From positions 19,586 to 83,585 of the forward strand of contig JAEOTF010000479.1 of assembly GCA_016840025.1 (NCBI GenBank): a DNA stretch of 64,000 nt, given 5' to 3'. The position numbers were made by a program, and so were the translations under genes. The notes under the pieces are model-generated. The model made no database searches. It had not been told where the DNA came from and saw nothing but the letters and a program-made list of their open reading frames with translations. This document shows positions 56,940-64,000 of the stretch, piece after piece. Position 1 is the first letter of the stretch. The number at the start of each line of letters is the position of its first letter. Source of the DNA: Candidatus Hodarchaeota archaeon. Its GTDB lineage: Archaea > Asgardarchaeota > Heimdallarchaeia > Hodarchaeales > YT1-039.

Positions 56940-57854
56940 TTAGTAAATCCAACCAATCTGCTGAATATATTCCAAAACTCGCTTCGCTTCTTCCATTGAA
57001 ATGCCTGCTTTTTTGGCTATATCCATAACATTATTTTTACCATCAACTTCCGCGATGGCTCTTAAACCTCGTTCTCCAAAGTGGCGAACAAACAGGAGGT
57101 GTTCTTCTGACCCTCGTTCTGTGACTTTTTCAAGCAATTTAGATCGAGGAACATATTCTGTGGGAAGTGCATCAAAGATTTGTGGAAGTACTAATCCTTC
57201 CGCTAATGCCCATTCCAGTGTTTTAGAGATATTCTCGAAGGGTAAATTAATGTTCATTCGTTCATAGATAGCGTAAGCTGTACGCATTCCATCGATGGAA
57301 AAGAAAATATCCATCGCATAGCTACCCAGTTCATCATATATTCGTTTTCTAAGATATTCATCAAAAAATAGATCTGAAAATCGTTCTTCAACCCTTGCGG
57401 GCACGAAGCTTTCAGTAATTTCAATCTGAACCTGTGAAGCCCATTCAAGGAGCAAAGCATCTAATACAAAATCAAAATTCTTGAATACCGTTAAATCGTA
57501 CATATTCTCTAGGTTCTCTCCAAACATCCCTACAAAAGCTTCTGAGATTTTTTCTAAGCGAATTCTCCACTCCATCAGGTTTGCTTTATGACGGACACCT
57601 AAAACATTGATAACATTACCTGATCGTTGATAGAGGAGAATACTGTCACCGAAATGCAGGTCTTGTATTTCCTCATTAGCAAAATCAGCAACAAATGTAC
57701 TAAATGCACTAATGAACCCAGCAAAAAGCGCGTCATCAATGTTAGACCATGCACCAGTTCTAGAATATGCTAGTTCTCCTGTTTCTTTAACAATCCAAAG
57801 ACCAAAGGTGTCTTTCGGAAGTTCTGGGCTCTTTAACTCTTCCATCGGGCTCAC
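56940..57854 (-). CDS. Longin-like protein with C-terminal winged helix
   Basis: In this 304-aa protein, residues about 15-120 form a longin/roadblock-like alpha-beta domain: GLWIVKETGELAYSRTGAW, then DDALFAGFISAFSTFVADF, HFGDSILLYQ and VINVLGVRHKAN. The middle is helical. The last 50 residues (NNVMDIAKKAGISMEEAKRV) form a winged helix. It sits directly downstream of the GTPase gene and directly upstream of the gelsolin-like gene. Longin and roadblock folds are common partners of small GTPases in Asgard archaea and eukaryotes, so a GTPase regulator or adaptor role is inferred. Confidence 0.55.
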   Translation of the reverse strand: MSPMEELKSPELPKDTFGLWIVKETGELAYSRTGAWSNIDDALFAGFISAFSTFVADFANEEIQDLHFGDSILLYQRSGNVINVLGVRHKANLMEWRIRLEKISEAFVGMFGENLENMYDLTVFKNFDFVLDALLLEWASQVQIEITESFVPARVEERFSDLFFDEYLRKRIYDELGSYAMDIFFSIDGMRTAYAIYERMNINLPFENISKTLEWALAEGLVLPQIFDALPTEYVPRSKLLEKVTERGSEEHLLFVRHFGERGLRAIAEVDGKNNVMDIAKKAGISMEEAKRVLEYIQQIGWIY

Positions 57855-57973
57855 TGCCTAAATGTGATAGTAATTGTATCTACTTTTATTATATTTTACT
57901 TTTGGGTTTCATCGATTATATTAGTTCTTCGATGTATCCCTCGCCTACTCCAATAAAAACTAATAATAATTAT

Positions 57974-58492
57974 TTATTTATTCGTTAATGAGTTCATGAC
58001 ATGCTCAATAAGACTCATGAAAGACTCTTCAACATTTTCACCTGTTTTAGCGCTGGTCTCTCCCCAGAATACAGATCCTGTTTCTTTAGCCCATTTTTTC
58101 CCCTCTTCATCGCCTATCTCGCGATAAGGGCCACTAAGGTCACTTTTATTTCCTAAAACTACGAATACAACATCCCCTGCAATTTCTTGCATTTCATTTA
58201 ACCAAGTGCCTAGATTAACCAATGTTTGGCGGCGGGTTAAGTCATATACACAAAGAGCGCCAACTGCGCCTGTATAAAAGCGTTTTCTCATAGGGGCAAA
58301 TGCTTTCTGGGACGCCAGATCCCAAAGTTGAATTCTAAAGATTTCTCCTTTATAAGCTATTTTCTTTAAGGTCAAATCCAGCCCCATAGTTTGCTTATAA
58401 CTGGGTCTGTATATTTTGTGGACGAATCGTGCCACTAAGGTGGTTTTACCAACTGCGGGATCTCCAAGCATTACGAATTTCATTAACTTCAT
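57974..58492 (-). CDS. Rab/Ras-like small GTPase
   Basis: This 172-aa protein has all G motifs: P-loop GDPAVGKT (10-17), switch I Thr35 in KQTMGLD, G3 WDLASQ (57-62), NKSD (115-118) and ETSAK (145-149). It matches the single-domain Ras superfamily length and is closest in pattern to Rab/Arf-like Asgard GTPases. In G3 the usual Gly of D-x-x-G-Q is Ser (DLASQ), while the catalytic Gln62 is kept. The C-terminus (NSLTNK) has no prenylatable Cys, so membrane attachment would need partners. It heads the cluster with the longin-like and gelsolin-like genes. Confidence 0.95.
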   Translation of the reverse strand: MKLMKFVMLGDPAVGKTTLVARFVHKIYRPSYKQTMGLDLTLKKIAYKGEIFRIQLWDLASQKAFAPMRKRFYTGAVGALCVYDLTRRQTLVNLGTWLNEMQEIAGDVVFVVLGNKSDLSGPYREIGDEEGKKWAKETGSVFWGETSAKTGENVEESFMSLIEHVMNSLTNK

Positions 58493-58574
58493 GAGGAAAT
58501 GCTCACTCGAAAGATAAAAAAGACTAAATTAGATTACTCAAAAACCTACTTATCTTTTGGCGTGAGACAAAGAA

Positions 58575-59162
58575 ATGCAGAAATTAATCTCATTTTGCTT
58601 AATCGGACTCATATTCTTTTCTGGACATATTATCAAAGCATCTGGGGAAACAACTGCAGAATGGGGGGACACCGTAACAGTTTTCTATATTCTCACCGTA
58701 GAAGGAGAAGAACAGGAAAGCGGGGATATCCCCAATATTGTTCTTGGTAAAGGGCACTATTTAGAAGAATTTGAAGAAGCAATTGTAGGATTAAAAGAGG
58801 GAGAGACTAGGAGTATAGATATTCCGCCAGAAGGGGGATATCCCTCTGGACATAAATTTGGTGATGTTTGGATGCACTTTGATCTCACTCTAACTAGCAT
58901 AGATAGAAAGGCCTCCGAAGGAGACTCTTCCGATAACAACCTTCTCATTTGGACCTTAGTAGGGAGTGTTCTCATCATTTTAGCTGTTGGTACAGTATTT
59001 ATTTTATTTGGGGATTACTTTACCTCTTCTTCGTCTGCTGGACAGATAAACGTAGTTCGTGATGAAAAGAGAAAATCTGCTCTCAAAGAAATTAGAGAAA
59101 TAGCGGAACAACAGACTCAAACTCAAACGAAGGAGAGAAAAAAACTATCCCGTCGTCGATGA
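58575..59162 (+). CDS. Membrane-anchored FKBP-type peptidyl-prolyl isomerase-like protein
   Basis: This 195-aa protein has a signal peptide (residues 3-22). An FKBP core at about 28-110 (GDTVTVFYILTVEGEE, then GKGHYLEEFEEAIVGLKEGE and DVWMHFDLTLTSI) follows. Next are an acidic linker, a transmembrane helix (LLIWTLVGSVLIILAVGTVF, about 123-142) and a basic coiled-coil tail inside. The FKBP domain would face outward and may help fold the many exported beta-proteins. Active-site coverage is partial, so catalysis is unproven. It is divergent from the GTPase gene. Confidence 0.82.
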   Translation: MQKLISFCLIGLIFFSGHIIKASGETTAEWGDTVTVFYILTVEGEEQESGDIPNIVLGKGHYLEEFEEAIVGLKEGETRSIDIPPEGGYPSGHKFGDVWMHFDLTLTSIDRKASEGDSSDNNLLIWTLVGSVLIILAVGTVFILFGDYFTSSSSAGQINVVRDEKRKSALKEIREIAEQQTQTQTKERKKLSRRR

Positions 59163-59230
59163 GTATAGTTAATTCCCATCGTTATTCTTTTCCCTTCTAA
59201 TCAAATAATCTTCCAATCTGAAAATGAAAA

Positions 59231-59458
59231 TTATTCAGATTCTTCTATTTGTTTTTTCCATTCTACTCTTTGATCTAGCCCTACAACATATTTCTTTACA
59301 TCTTCACTGAGCTGATCAGTTTCTTTGGATGATATAGGTTTTATAGATTCTTTAAGAATCTTAAGGTAGTATTCAAGAGCCTGATTGATTGCATCGTCTA
59401 GACTTATTTCATTACTTTGAAGATATTGAAGATATTCTCTTCGAATCCTAACCTTCAT
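59231..59458 (-). CDS. Small hypothetical protein
   Basis: The start is taken at ATG 59458 (MKVRIRREYLQ), one base after the TGA of the upstream gene, so the two are probably coupled; an upstream start at 59491 would overlap that gene. The 75-aa product is helical and charged (ISLDDAINQALEYYLKILKE, then an acidic-basic tail WKKQIEESE). A ribbon-helix-helix-like start (VRIRREYLQYL) is possible but unproven. Confidence 0.5.
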   Translation of the reverse strand: MKVRIRREYLQYLQSNEISLDDAINQALEYYLKILKESIKPISSKETDQLSEDVKKYVVGLDQRVEWKKQIEESE

Positions 59459-59459
59459 C

Positions 59460-59969
59460 TCAATAGTCCCTTTCATGGTACTCTTCCTCAATTTCCACCT
59501 GTAAACGGAATTTTGAGATTGGACTCTCTAAATTGAGTAAATTTTGGGGAAAGCTTGGTAGAATCAAAAGTAAGCGCTCTAAAAAGTCTAATGGATGATT
59601 CTCGGAGGATAATGAGAACGGTAAGTGATTTTGTCCTTCTTTAGATGGAGTACGGGGGATTGATTTATTCATCGGTGTTTTAGGAGGAGTGAAAAGCGGT
59701 AAATTTCCAAGGAGTGAAACATGTTCATGAAAACTGATTTCTAATGGGCGTTTTCTAGCCGATAAGACAAATTTAAGGACATTTAAGGGGTCGGTGTCTT
59801 TTCGTATAGAAAAAAAAGGGTCGGATTTTTCCAATCGAAGGTCGGGAGAAAATTGGATCTTAAATGAAAGATTAGGGAGTTCTTGGAGATGATTAATCTT
59901 TTCCTGAATCCATTCGAGCCGATCTGTCAGTGGGGATTTGGCTGTCTTTAATTCTGGGCGGAATTTCAT
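59460..59969 (-). CDS. Hypothetical protein
   Basis: This 169-aa protein opens with a helical region (LTDRLEWIQEKINHLQEL). Beta-rich middle segments (LSFKIQFSPDLRL, RPLEISFHEHVSLL) and a Pro/Ser-rich linker follow. The end includes FRLQVEIEEEYHERDY. No family was recognised. It is the first gene of a two-gene pair with 59231-59458. Its promoter region is shared with the divergent thioredoxin gene. Confidence 0.55.
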   Translation of the reverse strand: MKFRPELKTAKSPLTDRLEWIQEKINHLQELPNLSFKIQFSPDLRLEKSDPFFSIRKDTDPLNVLKFVLSARKRPLEISFHEHVSLLGNLPLFTPPKTPMNKSIPRTPSKEGQNHLPFSLSSENHPLDFLERLLLILPSFPQNLLNLESPISKFRLQVEIEEEYHERDY

Positions 59970-60086
59970 TAGAATTAGTTATAACGTTTTAATTATTAAT
60001 AATTCATTTGATTGTTAATAGTAAATTTCTTGGTTAATTCTGAATAATTATTTTTAAACACAAAAAAATTCGGTTGACTGAGTTGA

Positions 60087-60518
60087 ATGAGCGTTAATTC
60101 CAATCTAGAAGATGACCCTGAACTCACAAAAATTCGTGCAAAAAAGTTGGCGAAACTTATGGATCAAACGAAAGTACCCAAGGGTGTTGTAAACTTTGAT
60201 GAAGCAGGATTTAAAAAAGCGATCATGCAACCCGTTCCTGTATTTGTAGACTTCTGGGCCGAATGGTGTGGACCTTGCCACGCTGTTGCTCCCGTTATCT
60301 CACAATTAGAACAAGAATATCGGGGCCGGGTGCTTTTTGGAAAAGTTAATACCGATAATTATCAGAATGTCGCACTGAATTATCGCGTAATGTCAATACC
60401 GACTTTTATCATTTTCCATAATGGAACACCAGTTATTCGTTTTATTGGTGCACTCCCTAAAAAGAAAATTAAAGAACAGATTGATAAAGCCCTGAAAATT
60501 ATTGAGAAGGAGAATTAA
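60087..60518 (+). CDS. Thioredoxin
   Basis: This 143-aa protein has a redox motif WCGPC (Cys61 and Cys64) in the typical context DFWAEWCGPC, and a cis-Pro loop VMSIPTF. Thioredoxin-fold strands include LFGKVNTDN and FIIFHNG. It carries a 35-residue charged N-terminal extension absent from minimal thioredoxins. It reduces protein disulfides in the cytoplasm. It is a single-gene transcript divergent from 59460-59969. No thioredoxin reductase is seen nearby. Confidence 0.95.
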   Translation: MSVNSNLEDDPELTKIRAKKLAKLMDQTKVPKGVVNFDEAGFKKAIMQPVPVFVDFWAEWCGPCHAVAPVISQLEQEYRGRVLFGKVNTDNYQNVALNYRVMSIPTFIIFHNGTPVIRFIGALPKKKIKEQIDKALKIIEKEN

Positions 60519-60578
60519 ACAGTTATCTTCTGCAATTGTTCTCATTCCATTACCAGCTTTTGGAAGAGAACTAATACT

Positions 60579-61097
60579 CTATTTTTCTTTATTTTTTGAT
60601 TTTACTTGTTGTACAGGTTGCGTTTTGACTTTAGATAGAATTTCGGTTATTTTCTGATCTAATTTTTCTTCAGTAGGAGATATAGAGGGAGAAATGGGGA
60701 AGGCAGCTTCTATTTCGGCCTTAGCTTGATCAACACTCTCAATTTTTTGTTTTTTGTCCTTTTTCTGTCTTTTTTTCTTTTCTTGAGCGATACGGATAAT
60801 ATCATCAAACTCAGGGAGAATAAACTCCTCTGTTGGTTGACTGATGGCGGTATCGTCAAGAACTCCACCACAAACCCTACAATAGCGAGCAGTGGGATCA
60901 TGTTTAACATTACCACATTTAAGACAACGTTTTTGGATAGGTTGAGAAGATTTTAGAGCCCTTGTACGTGAATGAGCAGGATCAACTGAAATTTTAGCAG
61001 GAAACGGTCTTCCACAACTTCGGCAGAACTTGGCCTGAGGATTAGTAGTGGAGTAGCCACATTGAGGACATTTACGAGCATGACTCATTTTTTTCAC
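60579..61097 (-). CDS. Double zinc-ribbon protein
   Basis: This 172-aa protein has two rubredoxin-like zinc ribbons: CPQCGYSTTNPQAKFCRSCG (about residues 10-29) and CLKCGNVKHDPTARYCRVCG (about 58-77), each with two CxxC knuckles. The rest is a lysine/glutamate-rich, probably disordered, linker and coiled tail (KKKRQKKDKKQK). Such proteins are often nucleic-acid or ribosome-associated adaptors. No enzymatic domain was seen. It is convergent with thioredoxin and divergent from the large membrane protein. Confidence 0.8.
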   Translation of the reverse strand: MKKMSHARKCPQCGYSTTNPQAKFCRSCGRPFPAKISVDPAHSRTRALKSSQPIQKRCLKCGNVKHDPTARYCRVCGGVLDDTAISQPTEEFILPEFDDIIRIAQEKKKRQKKDKKQKIESVDQAKAEIEAAFPISPSISPTEEKLDQKITEILSKVKTQPVQQVKSKNKEK

Positions 61098-61351
61098 CGT
61101 TTTGCTTAGAACCGCTTAATATTGCAAATTCAATGAAGTTCGTGTCATAATCAAGATTTTTCCTTCAGAGTGGTCCAAAAACAAAATTTTTGTTTCTAGA
61201 CTGTTCATTCCTATCTTCTTTTTTGTACAACTAATTTTTTTTACTGTAATTTGATGTACTTTAACGGTCTTTAGAATAATTTTGGTATACTTTAAAATCT
61301 TCAATGTCTTTATCTTCTAAATTTTGCTTAGTATTTTAGGTGAATTTTCTA

Positions 61352-63886
61352 ATGTCTTGGGACGATGAATCAGATTCTCATGAGGAAGAACAAGAATATG
61401 AACCAGCAACTCCCTCATATAGAGAAGTTAGTGTTGAAGAACCCGAAAAAAAGAAGAAACGTCTTCCCCTACTTTATGCATTTCCTATTTCGATTGTTTT
61501 ATCATTACTGATAATGGTAATTTTCCATTTTGCAGGAGCAGAGGAAGATGGAATGCTTGAACAAATTGAGATTATCCTGTTAACCTTTGCAATCTGCGGT
61601 ACAGGAATTTTTACACGCTCTAAATTACGCAGCTTTCTTAATCTCTTTGCAGCTCCCATTATTTATTTGATCCCCTATATCGTTGGTTTTCCGTATAACC
61701 CGTGGGGTCATTTTGATAATATTGGCACTGATAGGCTTGCAGAATTAAAAGATGCTGTTAGTAGCGTTGATCTTGAAGAGTTAAAAGATGTAGAAGATTT
61801 TATTGAAACTCTTCAAACTTATGGGGACTATGGGTTTGTAGTAGACTTAGCTATCCTCTTAGTATTCCCTGTGTTAATCGGCGGCTTCTTTTATGCCATG
61901 ATTGCAACAGGGTTTTGGAGAGATGATGGGAAATTCTCAATCATTTCAGTAATTGCTAAACCAATTGCATTAATATTCGTTTTACTCTTCGCCGTAGCAG
62001 TGCCAATAACCTACCTGGGAATTGCCCGATTTACCGAGGGAACGATGGCACTTGGTACATCTGGAACATATGCAATGGGAGGTATTAATGAACTAACAAA
62101 AGAAGATGCATCCTCTATTGATCGAGATAAAACCAGTACCGCATTTAACAAGGCAGCAGACTGGATGGAAACTGCAATCATAGACTTCTCAGCAGTAGGT
62201 GATAATTACGTTGTAGATTTACTCATTTTCCCATTAGTTGACCAACTAAAGCTCTTAGGTGAAGATGGTAGCGTAGGAGGAATGTATGATGCAACGATAG
62301 ACTTTATGGATGGAGCAAAATATAGTTTAAGAGCCCTTCCTAAGCTGATAGATGGTTTTGTAGATCTAAAAGAAGGGATGGATATAGCGTTACCTGCGAT
62401 TGATATTGACAGCGGGGTTGCAAGACGGGGAATCTCCCAATCAAATGATACAATTGATCTGGCCACCTTTAATCAAGGCCTTCTCCAAATCCAGCAGGGA
62501 ATCACTTCTTTCGAGTCTGCTGAAACAGAAATCGATGCAGCAATTACTAAATTACTGGATGGAATCGGTGGAATTAAAGAAAATGCAGGTGAACTTGACA
62601 TTGTTGACACATTAGATCAAGTTTCAAATAATATAACCTCACTTCAAGGTGGTCTTCCCATTGCTATTGATGTGGCAAAAGCAGCAGTACCATTCCTTAA
62701 TGCTACCTATTGGTTGAATATAGCTCGACAATACTTAGGCGATAACGATTTTGCGGGTGCCCTAGGATATCTTAGAGACGCCTCAAATAATCTTGATGAT
62801 GCAGTGGGCCTTTTGACTACTGCTAAGACCACCATGGCTCAAGGAGAGTTACCCGCTGATCCTATTCCTCAAGTGGTTTATGGGATTACCGATGTAAGTA
62901 CTGTTATGAATTTCCTCACACAGGGTGCTCTAGCTCTAGCCGATATGTTTGTTAGCTTGGAGAATGTAGCTGAACTGATCGGTGCTGCTGACCTGATAAA
63001 TCTAAACGATCCCTACTTCCTGCATTCTCCAGGAAATCTCACGGACGCTGATAAGAACATTAATCTCGCATACAATAACTTCACCGTTGCGAAAGACCGA
63101 GCAGATGACAATAGCACAGATCATTATTCTGCATTTGATGATGCAATAAAACCGGTTTTTGAACAAATTTCGGATATGATAGGCACATTTGAGGGTAATC
63201 TATCAGATGGGACTCAACTTGTCGGCGCCTTGAGGTACACTAATAATGCTTTCGTCAGCTTTGGATATGCTTCACTCTCGTTCAATGAATCCCTCGAATA
63301 TGTTGATGATTTGGTATTAACATTCCCTCCTAGTGACCCTTTTAACGCGACAGGTTTCATCATAGCAAATCATACCTATCACCTTTCTTATGCTAATGCC
63401 ACTTTTGCTGAGCAAAAAGCAGAGAATACTACTGCAATCAACGCTGAAACTAAATCAAATCTACTCGATGGTCTTGCTGCCATTAAATTGGGGTCAACAG
63501 CTGGAATTGCAGGTTGTGAACCCTTCATTCCTCTGCACAATAAAACTCCTGGAGAACTTACGCTACCAGAGCTAACTGCTTTATTTGGAAATTCTCTTGG
63601 CAACTTAACTGCTGCCTTAGCCAATTCAACCGAAGCCCAACAGCTCATTGAGGACCTTTTTGGAATTACTGTACGTGGGAGCCCCCGAATCCCTACATTA
63701 ACTGCTCTTCCTTTGTCCACTAGGGAAATTTTCCCTGTAACTTCATTAGAAATCGACAAACATGCCTCATCAATTCAACAAGTTCTCCCATTTCTTCCTT
63801 CAAGTGAATCTTTGCTATTCTTAGGTTTTGCTGCTTTTATCGGAATCTCTGTGCCTATAATTCGCAAAAAACGAAAAAAGAAATGA
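61352..63886 (+). CDS. Multi-pass membrane protein with large helical ectodomain
   Basis: ATG 61352 (MSWDDESDSHEEE) is chosen because AGGTGA lies nine bases ahead; a GTG at 61340 is the alternative. The 844-aa protein has an acidic N-terminus and about five transmembrane helices between residues 40 and 225. An ectodomain of about 570 residues follows, almost entirely helical with repeated D/G/L heptads (LPKLIDGFVDLKEGMD, LLQIQQGITSFESAE). A final helix (LLFLGFAAFIGISVPII) precedes RKKRKKK. The layout resembles YhgE/Pip-like or coiled-coil ectodomain proteins of cell-surface systems. The function is unknown. Confidence 0.8.
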   Translation: MSWDDESDSHEEEQEYEPATPSYREVSVEEPEKKKKRLPLLYAFPISIVLSLLIMVIFHFAGAEEDGMLEQIEIILLTFAICGTGIFTRSKLRSFLNLFAAPIIYLIPYIVGFPYNPWGHFDNIGTDRLAELKDAVSSVDLEELKDVEDFIETLQTYGDYGFVVDLAILLVFPVLIGGFFYAMIATGFWRDDGKFSIISVIAKPIALIFVLLFAVAVPITYLGIARFTEGTMALGTSGTYAMGGINELTKEDASSIDRDKTSTAFNKAADWMETAIIDFSAVGDNYVVDLLIFPLVDQLKLLGEDGSVGGMYDATIDFMDGAKYSLRALPKLIDGFVDLKEGMDIALPAIDIDSGVARRGISQSNDTIDLATFNQGLLQIQQGITSFESAETEIDAAITKLLDGIGGIKENAGELDIVDTLDQVSNNITSLQGGLPIAIDVAKAAVPFLNATYWLNIARQYLGDNDFAGALGYLRDASNNLDDAVGLLTTAKTTMAQGELPADPIPQVVYGITDVSTVMNFLTQGALALADMFVSLENVAELIGAADLINLNDPYFLHSPGNLTDADKNINLAYNNFTVAKDRADDNSTDHYSAFDDAIKPVFEQISDMIGTFEGNLSDGTQLVGALRYTNNAFVSFGYASLSFNESLEYVDDLVLTFPPSDPFNATGFIIANHTYHLSYANATFAEQKAENTTAINAETKSNLLDGLAAIKLGSTAGIAGCEPFIPLHNKTPGELTLPELTALFGNSLGNLTAALANSTEAQQLIEDLFGITVRGSPRIPTLTALPLSTREIFPVTSLEIDKHASSIQQVLPFLPSSESLLFLGFAAFIGISVPIIRKKRKKK

Positions 63887-64000
63887 ACAATCTCACTCCT
63901 CTCTTTTTTTTCCCTTTTTGCTCTTTAGGTTAGAAACTGTCCATCATAATTTCGGATAAGCTCCTTCGCCTCAGTGTGACTAAAAACATCTCTTTTTTCA

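Noticed and set aside
1..64000. tRNA or rRNA genes, insertion sequences, integrase or transposase genes
   Set aside because: None was recognised on either strand by reading. Structured-RNA scans were not possible here, so short non-coding RNAs could still be missed.

Overview
The window looks like a chromosome segment of an Asgard archaeon. The main evidence is a Rab/Ras-type small GTPase (57974-58492) encoded next to longin-like proteins and a gelsolin-like protein. Supporting signs are a TFB-like factor, a UbiA prenyltransferase, archaeal-style winged-helix/membrane proteins, VapBC-type modules and very large surface proteins with N- and C-terminal membrane segments. The DNA is AT-rich, with mixed ATG/GTG/TTG starts and frequent Shine-Dalgarno-like sequences. 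The exact lineage cannot be fixed from this sequence alone.

Region 1 (1-2847): the N-terminal 949 codons of a giant Ig-like-repeat surface protein that runs off the left edge.

Region 2 (3.4-32.9 kb): an array of five giant type-I membrane proteins (1538-1728 aa), all on the minus strand. Four carry an N-terminal 'ENKGQ' domain plus exactly seven SBBP beta-propeller repeats. The fifth (22143-27329) replaces this head with two parallel beta-helix (NosD-like) modules. All share the same Ig-like stalk, transmembrane helix and a strongly conserved cytoplasmic tail of about 95 residues. Toxin-antitoxin-type modules and a winged-helix/HExxH pair lie between them. Four orphan copies of the giant-gene 3' end (27-106 bp: 8996-9100, 19581-19664, 20149-20175, 21301-21406) punctuate the array, so that four accessory modules are bracketed by direct repeats of that 3' end. 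I regard this as the most unusual structure in the window.

Region 3 (33.4-41.7 kb): a HerA/FtsK-type ATPase, a YgiT-type antitoxin with a truncated DUF4258 toxin, an intact UPF0175/DUF3368 module, endonuclease III, a UbiA-family prenyltransferase, a TFB-like protein lacking a zinc ribbon, and small membrane or zinc proteins.

Region 4 (41.8-55.3 kb): a 1775-aa Ig-repeat surface protein, a three-gene cluster of unknown function, LarC (nickel-pincer cofactor synthesis), an orphan DNA methyltransferase, a metallophosphoesterase, a membrane-bound winged-helix protein and a 718-aa secreted/anchored protein.

Region 5 (55.5-58.5 kb): a compact four-gene, same-strand cluster. It encodes a Rab-like GTPase, a longin-like/winged-helix protein, a gelsolin-like plus V4R/TRAPP-like protein, and a second longin-like protein. 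It is a candidate proto-trafficking or GTPase-regulation module.

Region 6 (58.6-63.9 kb): a membrane-anchored FKBP-like protein, two small unknowns, thioredoxin, a double zinc-ribbon protein and a multi-pass protein with a large helical ectodomain. No rRNA, tRNA, CRISPR array or transposase was recognised.
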